In this document: one piece after another, positions 28,682 to 37,224 of the stretch
Numbering within the stretch: position 1 is the stretch's first letter
How the letters are laid out: the number at the start of each line of letters is the position of its first letter
Made by a program: the position numbers and the translations under genes
Origin: an uncultured Eggerthellaceae bacterium
GTDB taxonomy: Bacteria; Actinomycetota; Coriobacteriia; Coriobacteriales; Eggerthellaceae
Assembly (NCBI GenBank): GCA_947566075.1
Contig: CANOIM010000011.1
Span: forward strand, 1-64,000
Length of the DNA: 64,000 nucleotides
Reading direction: 5' to 3'
The notes under the pieces: model-generated
The model's input: only the letters and a program-made list of their open reading frames with translations
Database searches by the model: none
What the model was told of the DNA's origin: nothing

Positions 28682-29844
28682 GTCTGCTCCTCTTCTTCGC
28701 TCTTGATCCTTTTGAAGGCTTCGAGGACTCTATCAGTTGTCATCTGCCAGGTGAAGGATTCCTGTGCACGCTGTTTGATTTGATCAGCCATCGAAGAACG
28801 CACCAGGGGTTCATCATAGAGATGTTCTATGGCTTGAGTGATGGTTGAAGCATCACTGCGGTCAATGACCATTCCGTAGGAATCGTCAGGGATCAATTCG
28901 CTCACACCCCCCACTTTCGTGATGATGGGAGCGCACCCACAGACCGCCGCCTCTAGGAGGGAGGTGGAGAAGCCTTCAGAGCGGGTGGGGAGGCAGAAGA
29001 CATCAGATTGCAGTAGCAGTGCGGCAATCTCAGGCCGTGTTATCCGCCCTAGCGCGTGCACGTTCTCCCCGGCGTTTTCAACGTTGTTGCGCAAAGGACC
29101 GTCGCCCGCGAAGAGGAAATGGATATCATTTTCTTTCGCGAGGAGCTTGGCTGCTCCCAGGAGCTCTGACACGCCTTTCTCTGGCACAAGCCGTCCTGTG
29201 AATGCGATCAGAAAGGAGTCTGACGGGAGGTTCAGTTCAGTCTTGAAATCCTTTGAAGTAGCTGTTTCGACGAATGCCTCGCCATCCAGAGCATTGGTGA
29301 TGACGCCCTTCGCTGTGATGCCGAAATGGGTGAGCCACTGAACGCTTGCTTCGGAGATTCCGTAGAAATCCATAGGGCGTTGCTTGATGCGCTGGGTCAT
29401 GAAGCGCTCGTAGCTATGCAAGACGCTGTCTATCAACGGATTCCCTAATGTGAGGTAGGCAGAACCATGGTCGAGCAAGATGGGTTTGATGCCCTTGTGC
29501 TCTGCGAAGGCAGCGGCCATGTGGGAGTGAGGGTAGAACCGCGTGTTGATGAGGATGTGGTCCATTCTCTGTTCCTGTAGCTCCTTCAAGAGCTGCCCGT
29601 AGGCCCCATTCTTCTTCGGAATGGGTAGTCGGCCATTCATGAGCCCGTGGCAGGGAAGGCGGATTATCTCTACTCCATCTTCCATTTCCTTTACTGGGAG
29701 ATCATGGGTGTTCGAGGTGACCACGATGACCCTATAGCCTTGGTGAGCAAGGGTCTTCGCAAGATTCTCAGAGAATATCTCAACGCCACCTGTGCTTGGC
29801 TTATAGAGGGCCGAGAAGATGCCTATGCAGGTTCTGTCATCCAA
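28678..29844 (-). CDS. GT4 family glycosyltransferase
   Basis: This 388-residue GT-B enzyme has the family's N-terminal acceptor-side signature (KPSTGGVEIFSENLAKTLA) and the C-terminal nucleotide-sugar site: GRLVPEKGVSELLGA, FAGDGPL and CLPTRSEGFSTSLLEAAVCG with the conserved E-x7-E pattern. It should use a nucleotide-activated sugar to extend a lipid-linked glycan, with retention of configuration. The start is TTG at 29844, supported by AAAGGA 5 bp upstream. It is co-transcribed with the sialyltransferase-like gene, which overlaps it by 4 bp. The donor sugar is unknown. Confidence 0.88.
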   Translation of the reverse strand: MDDRTCIGIFSALYKPSTGGVEIFSENLAKTLAHQGYRVIVVTSNTHDLPVKEMEDGVEIIRLPCHGLMNGRLPIPKKNGAYGQLLKELQEQRMDHILINTRFYPHSHMAAAFAEHKGIKPILLDHGSAYLTLGNPLIDSVLHSYERFMTQRIKQRPMDFYGISEASVQWLTHFGITAKGVITNALDGEAFVETATSKDFKTELNLPSDSFLIAFTGRLVPEKGVSELLGAAKLLAKENDIHFLFAGDGPLRNNVENAGENVHALGRITRPEIAALLLQSDVFCLPTRSEGFSTSLLEAAVCGCAPIITKVGGVSELIPDDSYGMVIDRSDASTITQAIEHLYDEPLVRSSMADQIKQRAQESFTWQMTTDRVLEAFKRIKSEEEEQT

Positions 29845-29950
29845 GATCTTCCTTTGAGGTGTGATGGGCTGAACGAATCACCAGCCTTTGGTTTAGAATT
29901 GTAATATATCGTCCAAAGCTATTGCCTTGAAGAAGAGATGCCCGAATCAC

Positions 29951-30646
29951 ATGAGCAAGAGGATCCTCGCCATAATCCCTGCCTATAACGAGGAGGAGAA
30001 CATCGTTAGCACGGTGGAGGACTTGGAGCGTCAAGCTCCAGGGGTGGACTTTATCGTCATCAACGACGGGTCCCGGGATGCAACTCCTCGCATCTGTAGG
30101 GAACAGGGCTATAGAATGGCCTCTCTGCCTGTCAATCTGGGTCTTGCTGGAGGTTTTCAGACGGGCATGAAGTACGCGGCACGGATGGGTTATGACTATG
30201 CCGTGCAGTTCGATGCTGATGGCCAACACTCTGCTGCCTACATAGATCAATTGGTGCAAGCGGCTGAGCAAAGTGGCGCGAACATCGTCGTGGGCTCCCG
30301 CTTCGTCAACCGCAAGAGGCCTTTCTCTGCTCGCATGGTGGGATCGGCGCTCATCACGCTCATGATCCGTTTAACCACGGGAAAGCGCATCACAGACCCT
30401 ACGTCTGGCATGCGCCTGTTCGACCGCACCATGATCCCCATCTTCGCTGAAGAGCCAGATTACGGGCCGGAGCCTGATACGTTGGCGCTGGTGATGCGGC
30501 GGGGGGCGAAGGTGGAAGAAGTTCAGGTGGAGATGCGTGAGCGTACCGCAGGGGAGAGTTATCTCAACTTCACGAAGTCCATCTCATACATGCTGAGGAT
30601 GAGCGTTTCCATCCTGTTCATCCAGTGGTTCAGGAGGAAGAAGTGA
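29951..30646 (+). CDS. GT2 family glycosyltransferase (polyprenyl-phosphate sugar synthase type)
   Basis: This 231-residue GT2 enzyme has AIIPAYNEEENI near the N-terminus, IVINDGSRD and the metal-binding QFDADGQH motif. The length and the lack of membrane segments match enzymes that transfer a sugar to undecaprenyl phosphate or to a lipid-linked glycan, like dolichyl-phosphate mannose synthase. It overlaps by 4 bp (GTGA) a DUF2304 membrane protein gene, a pairing seen often in polysaccharide loci, where the small protein probably anchors or assists the GT2. The ATG 29951 gives the normal N-terminus; TTG 29927 is closer to the GAAGAAG site but extends beyond the fold. It is divergently arranged from the GT4 gene. 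Confidence 0.86.
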   Translation: MSKRILAIIPAYNEEENIVSTVEDLERQAPGVDFIVINDGSRDATPRICREQGYRMASLPVNLGLAGGFQTGMKYAARMGYDYAVQFDADGQHSAAYIDQLVQAAEQSGANIVVGSRFVNRKRPFSARMVGSALITLMIRLTTGKRITDPTSGMRLFDRTMIPIFAEEPDYGPEPDTLALVMRRGAKVEEVQVEMRERTAGESYLNFTKSISYMLRMSVSILFIQWFRRKK

Positions 30647-31008
30647 CCGTACCCTATCGCATCCTCTTGGCTGCTGGTGCTCTCGTCATCCTCTTGGCCA
30701 TGCTGCGCAAGATCAGGAAGTCTGAGATGCGCATCTCTGATTCTCTGTTCTGGCTCTTCTTCGTTGTAACGCTCATCTTGCTTGCTCTCTTCCCTGAGAT
30801 CGCATTCTTCTTCTCAGGACTGCTGGGCATCGAGTCCCCCGCGAACCTCGTCTTCCTTTACGTGATAGCGCTGCTGTTGATCCGAGAATTCGCTTCTACG
30901 GTTGAGCTTTCCCGCCTGCGCGGCAAGGTGACTACGTTGGCTCAAGAGGAGGCGCTGGGAGGGATCAATGAGCCAAATGAGGGGCAGGTTACAGAAGAGA
31001 AGGACTAG
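30643..31008 (+). CDS. DUF2304 small membrane protein
   Basis: This 121-residue protein has three hydrophobic segments and then a charged, coiled-coil-like tail. The sequence (RILLAAGALVILLAMLRKIRKSEMRISDSLFWLFF and ELSRLRGKVTTLAQEEA) matches DUF2304, a family found next to GT2 genes. The function is unknown; a partner role for the GT2 encoded just before is inferred from this strict pairing. The start GTG 30643 overlaps the GT2 stop and is preceded by a strong AGGAGGAAG site, which is better supported than GTG 30625. Confidence 0.85.
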   Translation: MTVPYRILLAAGALVILLAMLRKIRKSEMRISDSLFWLFFVVTLILLALFPEIAFFFSGLLGIESPANLVFLYVIALLLIREFASTVELSRLRGKVTTLAQEEALGGINEPNEGQVTEEKD

Positions 31009-31016
31009 GTGCTCTC

Positions 31017-31868
31017 ATGCAATATGATGCCGATGATCTCAAGTGTCTGCAAGCCATTGAGCTTGAGATGCTCCAGGCCATAGATGATGTTTGCAAGCAG
31101 TTAGGCATAACCTATTTCCTTGATTCTGGAACGGCTTTGGGAGCTGTCAGACACGGAGGCTTCATTCCTTGGGATGACGACATCGATCTGGGAATGCTGC
31201 GAAGCGATTATGATCGATTCCTGTCTGAAGCCTCAGAGATCCTTGCTGGGGAAGGGTATTCTCTGGTGAGTCCCGCCACCAACGATGCGGTTGCCTGTCA
31301 ATTCGCCAAGGTCATGAAGCAGGGTACGCAGTTCATGACCCAGGAAACGAAAGATGCCGGTTTTGACCAGGGCATCTTCATCGATATCTTCCCCTACGAT
31401 GCTCTCTCTTCCGATGAAGCGATTGCTAAGAAGCAGATGAAGAAGTGCCTCTTTTGGAAGCGCGTCTCTTATCTTTATCATTCTCCGCATATCTATATGC
31501 CACACGGAGGTCTTCTGGGGAAATGCGAACGAGGGGTCTGTCATGTACTGCATGGCATTGCTAGGGTATTCTTTTCCCCGAAGAGGATTCGCGAATCATT
31601 CGACCGATGGGCGCTTGCAGGCCAGGGTAACCCCAGTGGTAAGGCAATGGCATTCGCCTATCCCATCAAGGATGGTTTCGAAATGGACCGCATGCTTCCT
31701 CCTCAGAAGATCGAATTCGAAGAGATGGAATTTCCGGCACCCTGGGATACGGAATACTATCTCTCATTCATGTATGGTGATTGGAGGAAGATTCCCTCAG
31801 AGGAAGACCGCGTGAATCATGCTCCCTTGGTGTTGGAGTTCGGTGCTCGGGAAGAACACTCTCGGTAG
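31017..31868 (+). CDS. licD: LicD family phosphotransferase
   Basis: This 283-residue protein belongs to the LicD family, which transfers phosphocholine (or related phospho-alcohols) from the CDP-activated form to sugars of a surface glycan. The family's nucleotidyltransferase-like motif is seen: FLDSGTALGAVRHGGFIPWDDDIDLGM, with WDDDID at residues 52-57. The cognate synthesis genes, an HTH-LicC-LicA fusion and a LicB-like transporter, are at 37225-40022, so choline is the likely group. The 3' end overlaps the convergent GT4 gene at 31817-32953 by 52 bp, which is unusual. It starts 8 bp after the DUF2304 gene and should be in the same operon. Confidence 0.9.
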   Translation: MQYDADDLKCLQAIELEMLQAIDDVCKQLGITYFLDSGTALGAVRHGGFIPWDDDIDLGMLRSDYDRFLSEASEILAGEGYSLVSPATNDAVACQFAKVMKQGTQFMTQETKDAGFDQGIFIDIFPYDALSSDEAIAKKQMKKCLFWKRVSYLYHSPHIYMPHGGLLGKCERGVCHVLHGIARVFFSPKRIRESFDRWALAGQGNPSGKAMAFAYPIKDGFEMDRMLPPQKIEFEEMEFPAPWDTEYYLSFMYGDWRKIPSEEDRVNHAPLVLEFGAREEHSR

Positions 31869-32953
31869 AGATCTGATAAGGATTCGGCGACGCTTTTGAT
31901 GTCAAAACCTTCCTGCTTTGCCAGGCGAATCAGGTCGTCACTGACTTGCTGGGATTCCCGATAAGCGGCGATGCTCTCTTTGGCCCAGTCGCTCTTCGAG
32001 TCAGTTGGCACGCGCTTGGCCCGTGGAGAAATATGAGCATGCTCAGGTACTCCGGTAGACGCGATGCAGTGCAGTCCTGCTGTTTGGGCTTCTATGAAGG
32101 ATATTCCAAGGCCTTCATAAAGCGAAGGGAAGAGGAAGACATCCATAGCTCTCAAGGCTGAGGGGATGTCATCAAGCACTCCTGCGAATATCACTGAATC
32201 AGAGAGACTCAGCTCCTTCGCCCGCTCGTGGATGACGCCCTCTTCGGGTCCGCGCCCGACGAGCATGAGCTTAGCCAAGGGGAGCTCTTTCTTGATCGAT
32301 GCGAAAACATCCAGGAGGAACAGGTGATTCTTTTCTGGTGAGAATCTGCCAATGTGACCGAAAACGGGTTCTCCGCCCATACCGAATGATGTCTTTGCTT
32401 CCACAATGGACTGCGGGGTGCGCGTGAACGCTTCAGTATCGATCCCGTTATTCACTATCATGCACGATTCGCTTATAGCGATCTGCGGGCCGAAGCGATC
32501 CTCCGCGGCTTCGGGAGAGCAAGCCAAATAGAGATCCGCTACCCCTCTGACTGGGCGAGAAACAGCCTTGAAGATGATATCGCGAAGAGATGCGACCTTT
32601 ACCGCTGAGTGGCTATGGGCGATCGCGTACCGGCCCAACCGCTTTGCTTCTGCCAGATAGACCGGCGCAGAACTGCCAATGTGACCGTGTATGATCTGGT
32701 ATTCCGGATGAGCTAGGAGAAGCTCACGGAATGATCGCCGATAGCTTTGATAGTTGATGAGGTTATACGCAGGGATATGATGGATGATTCCCCCTAGGTT
32801 GCGTATCTCTCCGTCATAATCACATTCTTGGTCAGCATTGACGAGGAAATCGAACTGCACCTCAGAGCGATCCATATGACGATAGAGATTCATGAGAAAT
32901 GTCTCGGTACCGGCCCGGTCCATGGCACCAACGACATGGAGTATCCGGATCAT
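31817..32953 (-). CDS. GT4 family glycosyltransferase (EpsF-like)
   Basis: This 378-residue GT-B enzyme has the N-terminus IRILHVVGAMDRAGTETFLMNLY, GHIGRFSPEKNHLFLLDVF, LMLVGRGPEEG and FLFPSLYEGLGISFIEAQTAGL, with the conserved E-x7-E pattern. It is about the same length as the next upstream gene product and shares the same blocks, so the two are paralogs from a tandem duplication. It probably adds a sugar to a lipid-linked glycan. ATG 32953 is chosen (the ATGA overlap of 4 bp with the upstream gene); an in-frame ATG at 32977 lies in the upstream gene. The 3' end overlaps licD on the opposite strand. Confidence 0.87.
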   Translation of the reverse strand: MIRILHVVGAMDRAGTETFLMNLYRHMDRSEVQFDFLVNADQECDYDGEIRNLGGIIHHIPAYNLINYQSYRRSFRELLLAHPEYQIIHGHIGSSAPVYLAEAKRLGRYAIAHSHSAVKVASLRDIIFKAVSRPVRGVADLYLACSPEAAEDRFGPQIAISESCMIVNNGIDTEAFTRTPQSIVEAKTSFGMGGEPVFGHIGRFSPEKNHLFLLDVFASIKKELPLAKLMLVGRGPEEGVIHERAKELSLSDSVIFAGVLDDIPSALRAMDVFLFPSLYEGLGISFIEAQTAGLHCIASTGVPEHAHISPRAKRVPTDSKSDWAKESIAAYRESQQVSDDLIRLAKQEGFDIKSVAESLSDLYRECSSRAPNSNTKGA

Positions 32954-34086
32954 CGTGCTGTCCTGTCGTCTTGCCATGTTGTTCGGTCAAGCTCTTCCTT
33001 GAGATAGGTCAACAAGCGCTTCGCATTGTCATGTATGTCAAATCCCGCTCGAGTTACGCTTTCGGGAAGGCTTTCATGGCTGCATTGTGCTCGTTCGTAG
33101 GCATCTATCGCCTCCTGGCACCACATCTCTTCATCAAGGGGGAGCCTTTGCGCTCGTGGGGTCACGATGGCATTTTTGGGAATTCCTGTTGATGCTATGC
33201 ATTCGAGCCCTGTTGCTTGAGCCTCGATCAGGGCAAGCCCGAACCCTTCATGCTCTGAAGGAAAGAGGAACACATCCATGGCTTTGAGCAAAGAGGGAAC
33301 ATCTTGACGGCTACCAAGGAATCGAACAGAGCTTTCCAGACCAAGTTCGATTGCCATTTCTTTGACTTCGCCCTCCTCTTGACCGTCTCCGATCAAGAGG
33401 AGCGTTGCGGAAGGGAGCACCTCTTTGATCCGAGCGAATACCCTCAAGAGGAATGGATGATTCTTCTCTTTAGAGAAGCGGCCTACATGACCGAAAACGG
33501 GCCTCTGTCCAAGATGAAGGTGATCCCGAATCGTCTGCATTTCACTTTCGTTCCTCACGTATCGTGCAGCATCGATCCCGTTGGGTACGAAGCGCCACTT
33601 GTGGGAGGCTAAGACGGGGTTGGGGAACATGAAAGCAGCTCCCTCTTCTGAGCAGGCGAAGAAATGCGTCGCGTATTTTTCCAATGAGGCTTTATGGATA
33701 CGGTGCAAAAGGCCATTGATCGGATTCCCCATAGGGGCTGCTGCATGGGCATGTTCGATACGAACGGGAATGCTCTTCGATGCTTTTCGCAAGAGCGTGA
33801 TATCGCTCAACGTACAGGTGTTGTACCACAAGCAGTCATAGTTTCCTGTCTTGATGATATTGGTAAGGGCACGGCTATAGCCTAGAGGATGGCTCATACG
33901 GTTCGGCACAACGTGGAAATCGAACCCTTTGTCTTGGAGAGTGTTGACGAAGGGGGGTATCTTATCTATGACGACGAAATCAAATCGGATGTCGGGGTCT
34001 ATTTCGCTCATGGCAAGGCAATAATTGAGTAGGAATGATTCCACTCCGCCCATTTGTGAGCTGAAACCGAAGACCAAGACCCTCAA
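32950..34086 (-). CDS. GT4 family glycosyltransferase (EpsF-like)
   Basis: This 378-residue GT-B enzyme has RVLVFGFSSQMGGVESFLLNY at the N-terminus, GHVGRFSKEKNHPFLLRVF, LLIGDGQEEGEVK and FLFPSEHEGFGLALIEAQATGL. It is a paralog of the gene product downstream. A TTG at 34086 is the likely start, because AAGGAG (34093-34098 on this strand) lies 6 bp before it, whereas an ATG at 34110 lies within the upstream flippase gene and has no ribosome site. The genes 37085-31817 on this strand form one operon with short overlaps. The sugar donor is not known. Confidence 0.87.
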   Translation of the reverse strand: MRVLVFGFSSQMGGVESFLLNYCLAMSEIDPDIRFDFVVIDKIPPFVNTLQDKGFDFHVVPNRMSHPLGYSRALTNIIKTGNYDCLWYNTCTLSDITLLRKASKSIPVRIEHAHAAAPMGNPINGLLHRIHKASLEKYATHFFACSEEGAAFMFPNPVLASHKWRFVPNGIDAARYVRNESEMQTIRDHLHLGQRPVFGHVGRFSKEKNHPFLLRVFARIKEVLPSATLLLIGDGQEEGEVKEMAIELGLESSVRFLGSRQDVPSLLKAMDVFLFPSEHEGFGLALIEAQATGLECIASTGIPKNAIVTPRAQRLPLDEEMWCQEAIDAYERAQCSHESLPESVTRAGFDIHDNAKRLLTYLKEELDRTTWQDDRTAR

Positions 34087-34096
34087 ATGACACTCC

Positions 34097-35359
34097 TTAA
34101 TCAGTCCCATCTTGTTTTGGTGAGCGTAGGTATGGTAACGCGAAGTGGAACCTCAGTCCCATGAAAACGAATTCCGTAAGATCCCTTAGGAGTGCTACAT
34201 AGAGAATCTCAAAACGACCAGTGAGAATAAGGACCAAAAAGCCAGCTATCTGGAATAGAGCGGCGGCGATGGTTGTGAACGTGAGCTGCTTTATCTTGCC
34301 CACTGCAGCCAAGATGGGAAACCCCATGAGGATGACAGGGTAAGAGAACAGCAACAGGGGCGCAGTCAGGGTGATGACATAAGCCCCGTCAGCATATTCG
34401 GGGCCGCCTACGATAGCCATGATCACATTGCTCAGGCAGGCGTAGGCGATCGTGCCGATGAGGGCGGTGATCGTGCCAAGTATCAGCAGCTTTCGGGCTA
34501 GCTTGAAGTCGCGTCGCTTGATCATCTGAGGATAAAGGCTGTTCGCTATAGGGCTATAGAGTGCCTGGATGGCTGACACGACCATCATTGCCAATGACCA
34601 ATAGGAGATGTCTGCTTTGCTGGTGATATAGATGCCGATCAAGAGCGTGGTCAAAGACGAGAGGACGGTATCGGCGGCATTCGACATGAAGTACACCGTA
34701 GAGCTCTTGAACATACGCTTCAGCTCCTGGAAGGGCACTTTGGTGATCCGTACCTTCCGTACGAAGAAGATATCTATCCAGGACCAAGTGAGCGCTATGA
34801 ATGTGGCAACGGTCTCGAAGGTGGGCACCAAGAGCAGCTGGTCGGGCCCTTTGATGAAGAGGAAGATGCAAGCCACCGCCACCACTTGAGAGGCAACATA
34901 GCGCTGGGTGATGATCCTCATATCCTCTATGCCCTGGAATATGAAGTCAGGGAGCATGGCTGTGAGGCAGATATTGACGAAGGCAATCGCGGCATAGATG
35001 GGGTTCTGGGTAAGGATAGGGATCAAAGGGATTGAGATGGCCAGAATGCCCACTCCCACAAGGCAGAGCAGAAGGCGCAGGAAAATGATGGCGCTCGTGG
35101 GGGTATTCAGGCTCTTGCCCTCCGCTGCCGCCAAGGCGATCACCCGCGTTCCATAGGTATTGAATCCGTAGTTGATGATGGTCTGCAGGAACGCCATGGC
35201 GGCGAAGACATAAGCGCGTACGGCATAAACATCGGGTCCAAGAACGCGGGTTAAATAGGGGATCGTGATGAGCGGGAAGATGTATTGAGCGCCTTGGAGC
35301 AGGTATTGGAAGAACGTGTTCCGGAAGAACAACTTTCTGTTGGGTGCATTGGCTTCCAT
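34097..35359 (-). CDS. Oligosaccharide flippase (Wzx, MOP family)
   Basis: This protein of about 420 residues has about twelve hydrophobic segments and the N-terminal pattern LFFRNTFFQYLLQGAQYIFPLITIPYLTRVLGPDVYAV, which is typical of RfbX/Wzx flippases. It should move an undecaprenyl-linked oligosaccharide to the outer face. It is the second flippase of the window and differs from the WzxC-like protein at 26115-27557, so two repeat units or two lipid-linked glycans may be handled. The start is uncertain: ATG 35359 (no good ribosome site) or TTG 35395, which would overlap the upstream gene by 26 bp. Confidence 0.88.
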   Translation of the reverse strand: MEANAPNRKLFFRNTFFQYLLQGAQYIFPLITIPYLTRVLGPDVYAVRAYVFAAMAFLQTIINYGFNTYGTRVIALAAAEGKSLNTPTSAIIFLRLLLCLVGVGILAISIPLIPILTQNPIYAAIAFVNICLTAMLPDFIFQGIEDMRIITQRYVASQVVAVACIFLFIKGPDQLLLVPTFETVATFIALTWSWIDIFFVRKVRITKVPFQELKRMFKSSTVYFMSNAADTVLSSLTTLLIGIYITSKADISYWSLAMMVVSAIQALYSPIANSLYPQMIKRRDFKLARKLLILGTITALIGTIAYACLSNVIMAIVGGPEYADGAYVITLTAPLLLFSYPVILMGFPILAAVGKIKQLTFTTIAAALFQIAGFLVLILTGRFEILYVALLRDLTEFVFMGLRFHFALPYLRSPKQDGTD

Positions 35360-35369
35360 GGGGGCTACT

Positions 35370-37085
35370 TTACCTTCGGTCTTCTGGTTCTGCAAATCCT
35401 GACCGTATGGCAGGGCAGAACGCCAAGAACATCAGGAGGGGCAGCGCAAGGTGAACGGGAAAGAAGTAGCGGAAATCATTCATGGGCGCTGCCAGCAAGA
35501 AGCAGACCCAGAGGCTGAGCAAGGGAATCAAGCAGAGAAGCTCGTTCCACTGGCGCTCTGCAAAGGCGTGCACCGCTAGGAAGATCACCATCCAGGCTAG
35601 GACAGCTATGTTGAAGAGCGGGGCGAAGGCGCTCATGACTGTATTCAGGATCGCGTCCAACCGTTCTGGTCCGAGGATGCCAAGTTTGCAAGCAGATGCC
35701 CATTCGTCACCTGTCAGCGAGTAGCCGGGAGTCCCCACATACCAGGTGGTGGCTTGGATGTTCCAGAATGCCTCGGTCTGGTCGATCCAGGCACGAAGGT
35801 AGGCACCAGGGTTCTTGATCCCGATCCACAGCCATGTTCCTATGAACTGTGCTTTATGGGCCTCGAGGTACTCGTCATTGAAAGCAGGAGCGAATTTGAT
35901 GGGATTGGGGCCTTCGGGAAGATAGAGGTTCTCCCATTCCTCAAGGGGAAGGATCTGGTCCAGAAAGTGTCGGTCCTCCTCCTCAAGGATTGCTCCTTCG
36001 GCAAGGCTACGTCCTATCTGCTGGATTGGGATGCTGATGCTCTCAGCGAAATGTCCGCTTTGGATCTGAGCCAGTGACGATAACGGCCCCATCACACAAG
36101 TCCAAGCCACAAGAACGCTCAAGCTGACGATGCTCACGGTCTTCATGATCGCTCTCTTCTTGCGCAGGACGACCAAAGCACCGATGAGCGTGCAGCCAAT
36201 GATGAAGATCCCATTGCTCCTCAGAAGAGCACACGCAAGCAGGATGCAAATGAGGGAGATGATACGGGTGGGTGCTCCTCTGAGCGTGTAAGGAACAAGG
36301 AGGTATTCCACCAAGCGCACCCCCAGTACGAAGAGTACTGCAGCGAAGATCACGTCTTTCCAGATGGATACGGCATAGAAGCCGAGCAGTGGATCGAATG
36401 CGAGGAAGATGATGCAGAATGCGAGCATTCCCTTCGACCGACTCAGGATGACCAGCTTCGCTGCGCACCAAGCGCAGCAGAGGGCAAGAAAGATCAGATG
36501 AAAGAGAGATACCAGCGCAACCTGCTCCATCTCTCCAAGGCTAAGGAATGCTCCCGCATTCAGGATGGATGTAACTGAGGCCGTATAGAGGATAGGATGA
36601 TGGCTATTCAGGGTATCGTATCGGAAATGATCGGATTCGAAGGGAAGTCCCATAGCCATCTTGAATATATCGATGCTGTCAGTCGAGGTGATGCCGGGAT
36701 ACAGCCCCAGGAAGAAGATCGCCCATTCTGCAAGAAGGAAAGCCAGTAGTCCTAGGAAGAGAGGTGTAGCGAAAGCTGTCCGCCCCTTGAGCGGATGGAG
36801 GAGCTTGGAGAACCAACGGCATTCCGGTTGGACAGGAGCAAGGGAGAGCCGCGAGAGCGCCGTCCATAGCCCGAATGAGAGCGCTCCGACTGGGACCACG
36901 AGGAAGAGAGCTAAGGCAATGCAGCTAAATAGGCTAGCGCTGTCTGAGTACTGCGGCAAGGTCCACGACAAGGCAAAGGCCAGTGCGAAGACGATCACCA
37001 CGATCAGGGATCTTTTCCTTATGCAGGCGTGGTCGGTCACGAGGATGAGCCCCTGTCTTTCAGTTCCATATACGGTCCTATGCAT
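35370..37085 (-). CDS. DUF6020-like polytopic membrane protein, possible polymerase or GT-C transferase
   Basis: This 571-residue protein has about twelve membrane segments. The large loop after about residue 145 holds YPGITSTDSIDIFKM, DTLNSHHPILYT and AVSIWKDVIFAAV, the features of DUF6020 proteins found in polysaccharide loci of Gram-positive bacteria. They resemble GT-C glycosyltransferases and may act outside the membrane on polyprenyl-linked donors. It is placed directly before a flippase gene, as polymerases often are. The start could be ATG 37085 or GTG 37040, the latter with AGGGG 8 bp upstream. It is divergent from the HTH-LicC-LicA gene. Confidence 0.72.
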   Translation of the reverse strand: MHRTVYGTERQGLILVTDHACIRKRSLIVVIVFALAFALSWTLPQYSDSASLFSCIALALFLVVPVGALSFGLWTALSRLSLAPVQPECRWFSKLLHPLKGRTAFATPLFLGLLAFLLAEWAIFFLGLYPGITSTDSIDIFKMAMGLPFESDHFRYDTLNSHHPILYTASVTSILNAGAFLSLGEMEQVALVSLFHLIFLALCCAWCAAKLVILSRSKGMLAFCIIFLAFDPLLGFYAVSIWKDVIFAAVLFVLGVRLVEYLLVPYTLRGAPTRIISLICILLACALLRSNGIFIIGCTLIGALVVLRKKRAIMKTVSIVSLSVLVAWTCVMGPLSSLAQIQSGHFAESISIPIQQIGRSLAEGAILEEEDRHFLDQILPLEEWENLYLPEGPNPIKFAPAFNDEYLEAHKAQFIGTWLWIGIKNPGAYLRAWIDQTEAFWNIQATTWYVGTPGYSLTGDEWASACKLGILGPERLDAILNTVMSAFAPLFNIAVLAWMVIFLAVHAFAERQWNELLCLIPLLSLWVCFLLAAPMNDFRYFFPVHLALPLLMFLAFCPAIRSGFAEPEDRR

Positions 37086-37224
37086 TATGCCCGAATCTTG
37101 GCTACTGACGATGTCTGCGCATCACCGTTTGACCGTTCATCTCGGGAAATGGGGGTTCTCGGCTAGACAGCTGACTGATGCAGTATAGTGTTTATGTTCA
37201 AAATACTGACAAGAAGGTGTGAAC

